From Mariprofundus sp. (GTDB taxonomy: Bacteria; Pseudomonadota; Zetaproteobacteria; Mariprofundales; Mariprofundaceae): a DNA stretch of 34,323 bases. Made by a program: the position numbers and the translations under genes. The notes under the pieces are model-generated. The model saw only the letters and a list, made by a program, of their open reading frames with translations. It did not search any database and had not been told where the DNA came from. This document shows, piece by piece, positions 1 through 7,721 of this stretch (position 1 is its first letter; every line of letters begins with the position of its first letter). Location of the stretch: the NCBI GenBank assembly GCA_027013105.1, contig JALUYG010000338.1, positions 1-34,323 of the forward strand, in the 5' to 3' direction.

Positions 1-194
1 GTCGCTTGCGACAGGTGACGGGTGGCTTCCTGCAACTGGCCGGAGGCTTCAAGCAGCATCTGCTCCAGCCGTTGCTGGCGCTTGCCGTTGCGCAGCCAGC
101 TGAGCCAGAGCAGCAGCACGGCGCCAATCAGAACTGCATCGAGAATAACCCCGAGCCAGTTATTAAGAAACAGGTTGATGGCCTCTGCATCCAT
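1..194 (-). CDS. Partial small membrane/coiled-coil protein (DUF2802-like guess), truncated by the left window edge
   Basis: Manual translation from ATG at 194: MDAEAINLFLNNWLGVILDAVLIGAVLLLWLSWLRNGKRQQRLEQMLLEASGQLQEATRHLSQA. One N-terminal TM then a charged helix, directly downstream of fliA. Confidence 0.55.
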   Translation of the reverse strand, partial: MDAEAINLFLNNWLGVILDAVLIGAVLLLWLSWLRNGKRQQRLEQMLLEASGQLQEATRHLSQA

Positions 195-195
195 C

Positions 196-924
196 CTACA
201 GCCCCATCAACGCGCGCAAACGCAGCACCATTTGGGCATGCAACTGCGATACGCGCGATTCGGTCAGGCCGAGAATCAGGGCGATCTCTTTCATGGTCAG
301 CTCTTCATAGTAGTAGAGGGTGATCAGCACATTCTCCCGTTTCGGCAGTGCGGCGATCGCTTCGGCCAGTTGGTGGACAAATTCCAGCATGGTATTTTGC
401 GACTCCGGCGTCAGCAGCGGATCGGCCTCCAGAGTTTCGAGAATGCTGTATTCATCACCCTGATTGTCGGCAATCGGCAGGTCATCGAAGTGGATGACCG
501 ACATATACCGAACCTGATTCAGGCGTTCGCGATATTCACTGAGGCTGATGCCGAGGTGGCTGGCGATCTCCTCTTCATCCGCAGGGCGGCCGTAGAGCTG
601 TTCCAGTTCCTGAAACGCCCCCTGCATCTGTTTGGCGGAATCCCGCAATCCGCGCGGCATCCAGTCGAAGGCTCTGAGGTAATCGACCATGGCGCCGCGC
701 ACGCGATAGGAGACAAAGGTTTTAAACTGCACATCGCGGCTGTCATCGAAACGCTGGGCCCCGTCGAGCAGGCCAAGCACGCCGGCATTGATCAGGTCGT
801 CGATTTCGATGGAATCGGGCGTGCGGCGCATCAACTGGTCGGCATGGTAGCGCACCAGCGGCAGATACTCTTCCAGCAGTTCGTCCGGCGTCGGCGCATG
901 CTCATATTGCGGCAGCGTGTTCAT
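196..924 (-). CDS. fliA: RNA polymerase sigma factor for flagellar operon (sigma-28)
   Basis: 242 aa with sigma-70 family regions (YRVRGAMVDYLRAFDWMPRGLRDSAKQ; LTMKEIALILGLTESRVSQLHAQ); located after flhG. Confidence 0.95.
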   Translation of the reverse strand: MNTLPQYEHAPTPDELLEEYLPLVRYHADQLMRRTPDSIEIDDLINAGVLGLLDGAQRFDDSRDVQFKTFVSYRVRGAMVDYLRAFDWMPRGLRDSAKQMQGAFQELEQLYGRPADEEEIASHLGISLSEYRERLNQVRYMSVIHFDDLPIADNQGDEYSILETLEADPLLTPESQNTMLEFVHQLAEAIAALPKRENVLITLYYYEELTMKEIALILGLTESRVSQLHAQMVLRLRALMGL

Positions 925-1139
925 GCGTTGTTGTCCCTGTGTTCACGCTGATGTTCGACATTGCTCGGCAGAATCTGATTCAGCCATGCCAGCAGCACGC
1001 CCATCCATGCGCCAGCCGAGGTCAGCACGAAAATACGGAACAGCGCATCGGGCAGGGCAATGCTCTGAACCAGACAGATGGCGCAGCCGAACAGAAAGCC
1101 GGTGAGCATGCCGCTAAGGCCTGCTTGCAACGGTTTCAT
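921..1139 (-). CDS. Small (72 aa) membrane protein, two predicted TM helices
   Basis: MKPLQAGLSGMLTGFLFGCAICLVQSIALPDALFRIFVLTSAGAWMGVLLAWLNQ; 4-nt ATGA overlaps with both flhG (upstream) and fliA (downstream). Confidence 0.75.
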   Translation of the reverse strand: MKPLQAGLSGMLTGFLFGCAICLVQSIALPDALFRIFVLTSAGAWMGVLLAWLNQILPSNVEHQREHRDNNA

Positions 1140-2035
1140 GACGCCGTCCCGTGTTGCGCCTGATGAGCCTGCACGCCGGAATTATCATGGCCGTCAACAC
1201 TGTTGTCCGGGTCATCATTGAGGCCGGCGGCGAGGCTATGCTCCCAGAAAAACTGCAGTCCGCCGGAGCGGGAGTCGTTGCGCGGACGCGCCAGCAGATG
1301 ATCGAACAGTTTGCAGAGATGCGGGTAGACATGGGCATCGGAATCATTGAGCAGGCGCTGCTGCTGAATGGCTTTGCGTACGCATGCGTGGCGGGGGATA
1401 AAGCCGATAAAGTCGAGATAGACATCCAGATAGCGATCGGCGACAGAGAGCAGGCGTTTGAAGGTGATATGGGCCTCAATTTCATCGGTCTGGTTGATCA
1501 CAACCATGAACCGGCGCACATCGCGCTGCTGCGACAGCACCTTGATCAGGGCGTAGGCGTCGGTCAGGGATGTCGGATCCGGCGTCAGCACCACCAGTGC
1601 GGTTTCAGCTGCTGATGCGAAATAGAGGACATTTTCACCGATGCCGGCGGCTGTATCGATCAGAATCAGGTCGTAGGCGCTGCCGGCCTCGCGCAGGCCA
1701 TCGAGAATGGTCTGCTGTTCGGCGACATTCAGACTGGTCAGTTCATACATGCCGCTGCCGCCGGGCAGCACGTCAAAGCCGTGTGCGCAGGGGATGATCA
1801 GATCATTGAGCGTGGCATCGCCGGAGAGCAGGTTGCGCATGGTGCGCGAGGCGTTCAGGCCTAGCATCACATCGACATTGGCCAGCCCCAGGTCGGCATC
1901 GATCAGCAGCACTTTTTGGCCGCTGGCGGCGGCATGCGCAGCCAGATGCACCGAGGTGAAAGTTTTGCCGACGCCGCCCTTGCCGCTGCTGACAGAGATG
2001 ACCCGGGGCGAGGTGGTTTGCTGATGGTCGTTCAT
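1136..2035 (-). CDS. flhG: MinD-like ATPase, flagellar number regulator
   Basis: Deviant Walker A SSGKGGVGKTFTSVHLA, DADLGLANVDVMLGL. Start chosen at MNDHQQTTSPRV (overlaps flhF stop) rather than the longer ORF start at 2095. Confidence 0.92.
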   Translation of the reverse strand: MNDHQQTTSPRVISVSSGKGGVGKTFTSVHLAAHAAASGQKVLLIDADLGLANVDVMLGLNASRTMRNLLSGDATLNDLIIPCAHGFDVLPGGSGMYELTSLNVAEQQTILDGLREAGSAYDLILIDTAAGIGENVLYFASAAETALVVLTPDPTSLTDAYALIKVLSQQRDVRRFMVVINQTDEIEAHITFKRLLSVADRYLDVYLDFIGFIPRHACVRKAIQQQRLLNDSDAHVYPHLCKLFDHLLARPRNDSRSGGLQFFWEHSLAAGLNDDPDNSVDGHDNSGVQAHQAQHGTAS

Positions 2036-3141
2036 GCTGCAGCGCTCCTGTGATGCGAACTGAGCAGGGTGGTTAATCCCTGTGCGTTGAGCCACCCCAT
2101 CTGTTCGGGCACTTCCGGGCCGAAGCTGCAGTAGCTCATGGGCAGGCCGGAGGCGAAGGACCAGTTGATGATTTTGCCGGGCTTCTGCGTTTCATCCAGT
2201 CTGGAGAATGCAATATCCGTCATATTGGCCATGGCCGGGTGTTGCAACTGTTGCATGCCATCCTCCTCATCCATATTGGCCGGCAGCAACAGAAAACGTC
2301 TGTCACAGCCCAGGGCGTCCCATATCGCGGACTGCCGTTTCAGCGTCGCGTCACGGCGAGGGCTCCAGCCTTCAGTGTCTATAAGCAGGAGTTGTGCCGA
2401 ATCTGTTTGCAGCAGGATATGTTCGCTATCGGAGGCCTTTCTGGCCGAAAAGAAATCGACGCCCAGCGTCAATGCATAGTTCTTGAGCATATCCACGCCG
2501 CCGATGCGTTCGGTATCGGTGGAGAGCAGCGCCACGCGCACCCCTTTCATGCTGTAGTGCGCCGCCAGTTTGGCGATCAGGGTGCTTTTGCCGCAACCGG
2601 ACGGCCCGGTGAACAGCAGCGTGTTGCGCTGTTGTCCGGGCTTGATGCGCTCGCCCCACGCCAGATTTTTTTGGCCCAGCGCTTTTTTGTTGGCGAAGTC
2701 ATCCGCCATGTCAAATGCATGACTGGCCGATACGCCCAGCCCGGTGAGGTGGTCAAAGGCGCGTTGCGTGTCGGGGTTTGTCAGGGCCTGGCGCAGGCTG
2801 CCGGCCTCTCTGTTGCCCAGCCCTTCAACGATGCGTTCCAGGCGTTGCAGCGTGGCGTCTGTGCTGGCGCTGATGGCATGGCGACCTGTTGGCGGTTGCG
2901 GGCCATGCGCTGCCGGAGCGGCGTTGCTGATCTGTTGATGGTCGGTGGCGCTGCCGGCTCCGGCGTCCGGGCCGGTAGCTGCATTTTGATCATCCAGCGC
3001 GGCATGCACATGCCAGAGCGTATCGCCGCTGGCGGACTGGCTCTGTTGGCGATCCAGAATCAGCGCGTCCGGGCCCATCTCCTGACGCACTTTGGCCAGC
3101 GCCTCATGCAGCCGGGGGGCGGAGAATACTTTAATGCGCAT
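2032..3141 (-). CDS. flhF: Flagellar biosynthesis SRP-like GTPase
   Basis: N-term MRIKVFSAPRLHEALAKVRQEMGPDALIL, P-loop GPSGCGKSTLIAKLA, between flhA and flhG. Confidence 0.93.
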   Translation of the reverse strand: MRIKVFSAPRLHEALAKVRQEMGPDALILDRQQSQSASGDTLWHVHAALDDQNAATGPDAGAGSATDHQQISNAAPAAHGPQPPTGRHAISASTDATLQRLERIVEGLGNREAGSLRQALTNPDTQRAFDHLTGLGVSASHAFDMADDFANKKALGQKNLAWGERIKPGQQRNTLLFTGPSGCGKSTLIAKLAAHYSMKGVRVALLSTDTERIGGVDMLKNYALTLGVDFFSARKASDSEHILLQTDSAQLLLIDTEGWSPRRDATLKRQSAIWDALGCDRRFLLLPANMDEEDGMQQLQHPAMANMTDIAFSRLDETQKPGKIINWSFASGLPMSYCSFGPEVPEQMGWLNAQGLTTLLSSHHRSAAA

Positions 3142-5215
3142 CGTAGAGACTTATTCTGGCCAGCGACTGGATATTGGTCTGGGCCGGAATTTCGGCGATC
3201 GATAGCACCACAATGCGGCTGATCACCTTGCGTAGCGAACGCGATAGCGCGCCGCGCAGTTGCGGCGTGGTCAGGATCACAGGCATATCAACATCGAACT
3301 GACTGGAGAGCTCATTCAGACGGGCCATAAAGCGTTGCCATTCGGCCATCTCCAGTGGTAGCGACCAGCCTTGCTGCTGTATCACGCGTTCGCTCATGCG
3401 CTGCTCCAGTTCGCTATCGAGCATGAATACAGGCAGCTCACCTTGTGGATTCAGATAGCGCTGGGTGATGGTGCGCCCCAACCGCTCCCGCACCCGTTCC
3501 ACCAGTTCGTCCAGGTTGAGCTGCTGGCCGGCGTGATCGGAGAGCGCTTCAAGAATCAGCATCAGATCGCGGATCGGCACCCATTCGGCAAGCAGCCGCT
3601 GCAATACATTCTGCAATAGCCCCGGAGTGACCTGCGAAGGCACGATCTCTTCCACCACTTTGGCATGTTTTTGGGAGAATTTATCGAGCAGTTCATGCAC
3701 CTGTGTGCGATCAAGCATATCAGCGGCCTGCGCCCGCAACAGTTCGGTCAGGTGGGTGATAATCACTGTCGAGGGCTCCACCACGGTATAGCCGGATAGT
3801 TCGGCCTGCTGGCGTTTGTCTTCCGAAATCCATACCGCCGGCAGGCCGAAGGCCGGCTCCTGCGTGGCAATGCCTTCCACAGCCGGGCCGGTCACCTGGC
3901 TCTCCAGCGCCAGCAGGTTGCGCGGACGTATTTCACCTTTGCCGACGATAGCGCCGCGAATCAGAATCTGATAATCGGAGACGCCGAGTTGCAGATTATC
4001 CTTGATATGCACCGGCGGCAGCACAAAGCCGATCTCCTGGGTGATCTGGCGACGCACCTTTTTCATGCGTTCGAGCAGGTTGCCTTCGCGGCTGTTCTCC
4101 ACCAGATCGATCAGGCCGTAACCGATTTCAAGGCGAATCGGATCTTCCACCAGCAGTTCGTCCAGATCGGCGTCGGGCGCGGCTTCAGGCGCCGGGGCGA
4201 CCTCTTCGGCGACGCTTTCCAGCGCCTGCTGCTGCGCATTCAGGCGCAGATACCAGCCGCTTGCCCCGAGCCCCAGCGCCAGCACCAGAAAGGGGATAAA
4301 CGGCAGGCCCGGCACCAGGCTGAGCAGCAGCAGCGCGCCGCTGGCTACCCAGTGCACTTTGGGGTGGCTGGTGAATTGCGCCTTTAACTCCTGCGGCAGC
4401 GCCACATTGCCGCTGGCGCGGGTAATGATAATGCCGGCGGCAGTGGAGATGACCAGTGCGGGGATTTGTGACACCAGACCATCACCGACCGTCAAAAGAC
4501 TGAATACCGATATGGCGTCGCCAACCGACATGCCGTACTGCATGACGCCGATAATCAGGCCGCCGATCAGGTTGATCATGGTGATGATCAGGCCGGCGAC
4601 AGCATCGCCGCGCACAAATTTGGAAGCGCCGTCCATGGCGCCGTAGAATTCCGCTTCGCGGGCGATATTTTCGCGTCGGCTGCGCGCTTCGCGCTCGTCG
4701 ATCAGGCCGGCGTTCATATCGGCGTCAATGGCCATCTGTTTGCCGGGCATGGCGTCGAGGGTGAAGCGCGCCGCCACTTCGGCGATGCGGGTTGAGCCTT
4801 TGGTGATGACGATAAAGTTGATCAGCACCAGAATGAGGAAAATAATCAGTCCGACAACTGTATTTCCGCCGACGACAAACTCGCCAAAGCCCTGAATCAC
4901 ATGGCCTGCAGCGTTGGGCCCCTCCTGCCCGTGCAATAAAATCAGGCGCGTGGTGGCCACATTCAACGACAGTCGGAACAGCGTGGTTAGCAGCAGCAGC
5001 GAGGGAAATACGGAGAATTCCAGCGGCTTGAGCACATAGATCGAGGTGAGCAGAATCAGGATGCCGATGGTGAGGTTGGCGGCCAGCATGATATCCATCA
5101 GCCAGGTGGGCAGCGGCACCATCATCACCAGCAACACGCCGAGAACGGAGATGGCCAGCATAATGTCCGGTTGTTTTCCGATACGCTGCAATGTCATGGT
5201 CGCTGCTGACTGCAT
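3131..5215 (-). CDS. flhA: Flagellar export apparatus protein FlhA
   Basis: 694 aa; FHIPEP-family segments (RIAEVAARFTLDAMPGKQMAIDADMNAGLIDEREARSRR), multiple TMs. Confidence 0.97.
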   Translation of the reverse strand: MQSAATMTLQRIGKQPDIMLAISVLGVLLVMMVPLPTWLMDIMLAANLTIGILILLTSIYVLKPLEFSVFPSLLLLTTLFRLSLNVATTRLILLHGQEGPNAAGHVIQGFGEFVVGGNTVVGLIIFLILVLINFIVITKGSTRIAEVAARFTLDAMPGKQMAIDADMNAGLIDEREARSRRENIAREAEFYGAMDGASKFVRGDAVAGLIITMINLIGGLIIGVMQYGMSVGDAISVFSLLTVGDGLVSQIPALVISTAAGIIITRASGNVALPQELKAQFTSHPKVHWVASGALLLLSLVPGLPFIPFLVLALGLGASGWYLRLNAQQQALESVAEEVAPAPEAAPDADLDELLVEDPIRLEIGYGLIDLVENSREGNLLERMKKVRRQITQEIGFVLPPVHIKDNLQLGVSDYQILIRGAIVGKGEIRPRNLLALESQVTGPAVEGIATQEPAFGLPAVWISEDKRQQAELSGYTVVEPSTVIITHLTELLRAQAADMLDRTQVHELLDKFSQKHAKVVEEIVPSQVTPGLLQNVLQRLLAEWVPIRDLMLILEALSDHAGQQLNLDELVERVRERLGRTITQRYLNPQGELPVFMLDSELEQRMSERVIQQQGWSLPLEMAEWQRFMARLNELSSQFDVDMPVILTTPQLRGALSRSLRKVISRIVVLSIAEIPAQTNIQSLARISLYDAH

Positions 5216-5255
5216 CTGTTCATTTACTCCTGTGTTCTATAGTCATGGCTGGCGA

Positions 5256-6323
5256 TCATCGCTGCTTGAGGCGGAAGATCTCCGCCAGAATCACGGCGAT
5301 GGCTTCAAACAGTTCTTCGGGAATTTCATCGCCGACCTCTACCTGCTTAAACAAGGATCTTGCCAAAGGCTTGTTTTCGCGCAGCGGGATGCGATGTTCA
5401 CGGGCGATCTCCCTGATTTTGGCGGCGATATGGCCCCGTCCTTTGGCGACGACGCGCGGTGCGCCAACGCTGCCCGGCTCATAGGCCAGCGCCACAGCCA
5501 GCCGGGTCGGATTGGTGATCACCACATCGGCGTTGGGTACGTCGGCCATCATGCGATTCTGGGCCTGCTGCATCTGAATCTGTCGGATTTTTGACTTCAG
5601 TTGCGGATCGCCTTCGCTCTCCTTGTGTTCGTCGCGCAGCTCCTTTTTCGACATGCGCATCGATTTCATATGCTCCCAGCGCTGATAGAGCACGTCGGCC
5701 AGCGCCAGAAAGCCAAAAATAACGGCCACCAGCGTGATGATCCGCTCGCTGCCCGACACCGCCAGGGTGGCGATATTTTCGGGGCTTTGCAGGGCGGAGC
5801 GCAGAATGGCCGGATAGAGTTCGGAGACAATGGTCGAACAGACCACGCCGACGATAATCAGCTTGAGGATCGATTTAATAAATTCAGCCAGTGATTTGGT
5901 GGAGAACATCCGCTTGAAGCCTTTGAGCGGGCTGACCTTTTCCAGCTTCGGTTTCATGGTTTCAAAGGTGAATACGGGGCCGGAGACCAGAAATGTGATC
6001 AACATTCCGAGCAGCATAATGGGCAGGGCGATGGGCAGAATGGTTTTGGCCAGATCGGCGCTGACGGAGATAAGCAGCGCCTGCATGCCCTGGCCGGTGG
6101 CGTCGAGATGGTATTTGCCGGACAGGTGGAAGCTCATCATCTGCATCATGCTGTCGGCCAGCCAGGCGCCGAGCCCGGTAATCACAATCAGCGTGAGCAC
6201 AAGAAAGGAGATGGCGGTCGATGGCTCCTTGCTGCTGGGCACCTGCCCCTTTTTGCGGGCGTCCTCAATGCGCTTGTCGGACGCTTCCTCGGTTTGTTGG
6301 CTCTTGTCCTGTTCGTCGGCCAT
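5256..6323 (-). CDS. flhB: Flagellar export switch protein FlhB (autocleavage motif reads NPTR)
   Basis: MADEQDKSQQTEEASDKRIEDARKKGQVPSSKE N-term; cytoplasmic domain VVITNPTRLAVALAYE. Confidence 0.95.
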   Translation of the reverse strand: MADEQDKSQQTEEASDKRIEDARKKGQVPSSKEPSTAISFLVLTLIVITGLGAWLADSMMQMMSFHLSGKYHLDATGQGMQALLISVSADLAKTILPIALPIMLLGMLITFLVSGPVFTFETMKPKLEKVSPLKGFKRMFSTKSLAEFIKSILKLIIVGVVCSTIVSELYPAILRSALQSPENIATLAVSGSERIITLVAVIFGFLALADVLYQRWEHMKSMRMSKKELRDEHKESEGDPQLKSKIRQIQMQQAQNRMMADVPNADVVITNPTRLAVALAYEPGSVGAPRVVAKGRGHIAAKIREIAREHRIPLRENKPLARSLFKQVEVGDEIPEELFEAIAVILAEIFRLKQR

Positions 6324-6354
6324 GGGTTATTGACCCTGGGGGCGCGGGAAGAGC

Positions 6355-6376
6355 GGGCAGGCACGGGGGCCTGCCC
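6355..6376. repeat. GC-rich hairpin GGGCAGGC-ACGGGG-GCCTGCCC in the flhB/fliR intergenic gap
   Basis: 8-bp perfect inverted repeat with 6-nt loop at 6355-6362/6369-6376, followed by CTACGCGGGG. Confidence 0.6.
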
Positions 6377-6407
6377 CTACGCGGGGGGGATGGGGGCGGG
6401 GCATGGG

Positions 6408-7190
6408 TCAGCCGCCTGCCAGATGGCGCAGGAATTGCGGCCCCTGGGCCGAGAGGGCGGTGAATCCGTCGCTAAGCAGGTAGACAAAGGCGGGCAGTCC
6501 CAGTGCAAAGGTGAGCAGCCCGAGGCCGACGGTGAGTGGAAAGCTGATAAAAAACACCTGAATCTGCGGCACGGCGCGCGACAGCAGCCCCAGCGCAACA
6601 TAGATAAAGGTGAGCATCAGCATAATCGGCGCAGCCAGTTTCAGCGCCAGTACAAACATGCGGGCGGCGGCATCGGTCAGATCCATCAGAGCCGGAAACG
6701 ACCAGCTGTGGTTGAGAGGAAACAGCGTGAATGAATCGATCAGCGCATGCAGAAACATATGGTGAGCGCCGGATGAGACCCACAGCAGCATGGCCACCGT
6801 CATGGCCAGTTGCGAAACGACCGATTGCTGGCTGTGGGTGGCCGGATCGAAGACATTGGCCACGGTCATGCCCATCTGAAAGCTCATTAGCTGACCGGCG
6901 AACTGGGCGGCGGTGAAAATCATCTGGGCGAACAGAGCCAGCGCCGCAGCGATCAGAATCTCCTGAAGGGCGAACAGCGTGAAGCTCAGCGGCTCCAGCG
7001 TGATGGCGTCCACCTGATGCGCCACCAGCGGATAGATCAGCACCGTCAGGATGACAATTATGCTGATCTTGATCTGGCTGGGAATCAGCTGATGGCCCAG
7101 CACCGGCAGCAGAATTATCAGGGCGCTGATACGCAGCAGAACCAGAATGGCGACGATGATGTGCTGGATATCGAACCAGGGGAAGTCCAT
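6408..7190 (-). CDS. fliR: Flagellar export protein FliR
   Basis: 260 aa multi-TM; AQMIFTAAQFAGQLMSFQMGMTVANVFDP is a typical FliR segment. Confidence 0.94.
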   Translation of the reverse strand: MDFPWFDIQHIIVAILVLLRISALIILLPVLGHQLIPSQIKISIIVILTVLIYPLVAHQVDAITLEPLSFTLFALQEILIAAALALFAQMIFTAAQFAGQLMSFQMGMTVANVFDPATHSQQSVVSQLAMTVAMLLWVSSGAHHMFLHALIDSFTLFPLNHSWSFPALMDLTDAAARMFVLALKLAAPIMLMLTFIYVALGLLSRAVPQIQVFFISFPLTVGLGLLTFALGLPAFVYLLSDGFTALSAQGPQFLRHLAGG

Positions 7191-7197
7191 GGCGGCG

Positions 7198-7467
7198 CTA
7201 CTGTGTCAGTGTTGGAATCATGGCAAACAGATGCTGCGTGAACGAGACCATTTTTTCCGTCATCCACGGGGCGGCCAGAATCATGGCGGCGAATACGGCG
7301 ATGATTTTGGGCACGAAGGTAAGCGTCATCTCCTGAATCTGGGTGACGGCCTGAAACAGGGAGATGGCGATGCCGACCACCAGCGCCACGCCGAGCATCG
7401 GCAGTGAAATCAACAACACCATTTTGACGGCTTCGCTGCCGACCTGAATCACTGAGTCCGGTCCCAT
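7198..7467 (-). CDS. fliQ: Flagellar export protein FliQ
   Basis: 89 aa; GIAISLFQAVTQIQEMTLTFVPKIIAVFAAMILAAPWM. Confidence 0.95.
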   Translation of the reverse strand: MGPDSVIQVGSEAVKMVLLISLPMLGVALVVGIAISLFQAVTQIQEMTLTFVPKIIAVFAAMILAAPWMTEKMVSFTQHLFAMIPTLTQ

Positions 7468-7516
7468 GCCGGATGTTCAGCAAGCCCGATGCCAATTGAA
7501 AAAATCAAAGAAAACT

Positions 7517-7690
7517 AGCCACGGATGGACACAGATGAACGCGGAAGGTCAAAAGCGACGTCTCGCAAAGTCGCAAAGAGCGCAAAGAAAAATCAAGGCC
7601 AGCGTAACAGACTAAGTTTCGATATCACATATCATCATTTCAAACCATGTAATCTGCCTCTCTTGGCGTTCTTTGCGTCTTTGCGAGAGA
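7517..7690. repeat. Intergenic composite repeat A: unpaired ACAGATGAAC-type arm (7517-7545) next to a complete CGCAAAG-type inverted repeat (7561-7587 / 7664-7690)
   Basis: tctcgcaaagtcgcaaagagcgcaaag versus reverse complement of right arm tctcgcaaagacgcaaagaacgccaag. Confidence 0.8.
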
Positions 7691-7721
7691 TGGTTTGGAA
7701 CTGTCTGTGTCTGGTTGTATG

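Noticed and set aside
22-951. 309-aa plus-strand ORF opposite fliA
   Set aside because: Antisense to a conserved sigma factor.
2239-3222. 327-aa plus-strand ORF opposite flhF
   Set aside because: Antisense to a conserved GTPase; no family resemblance.
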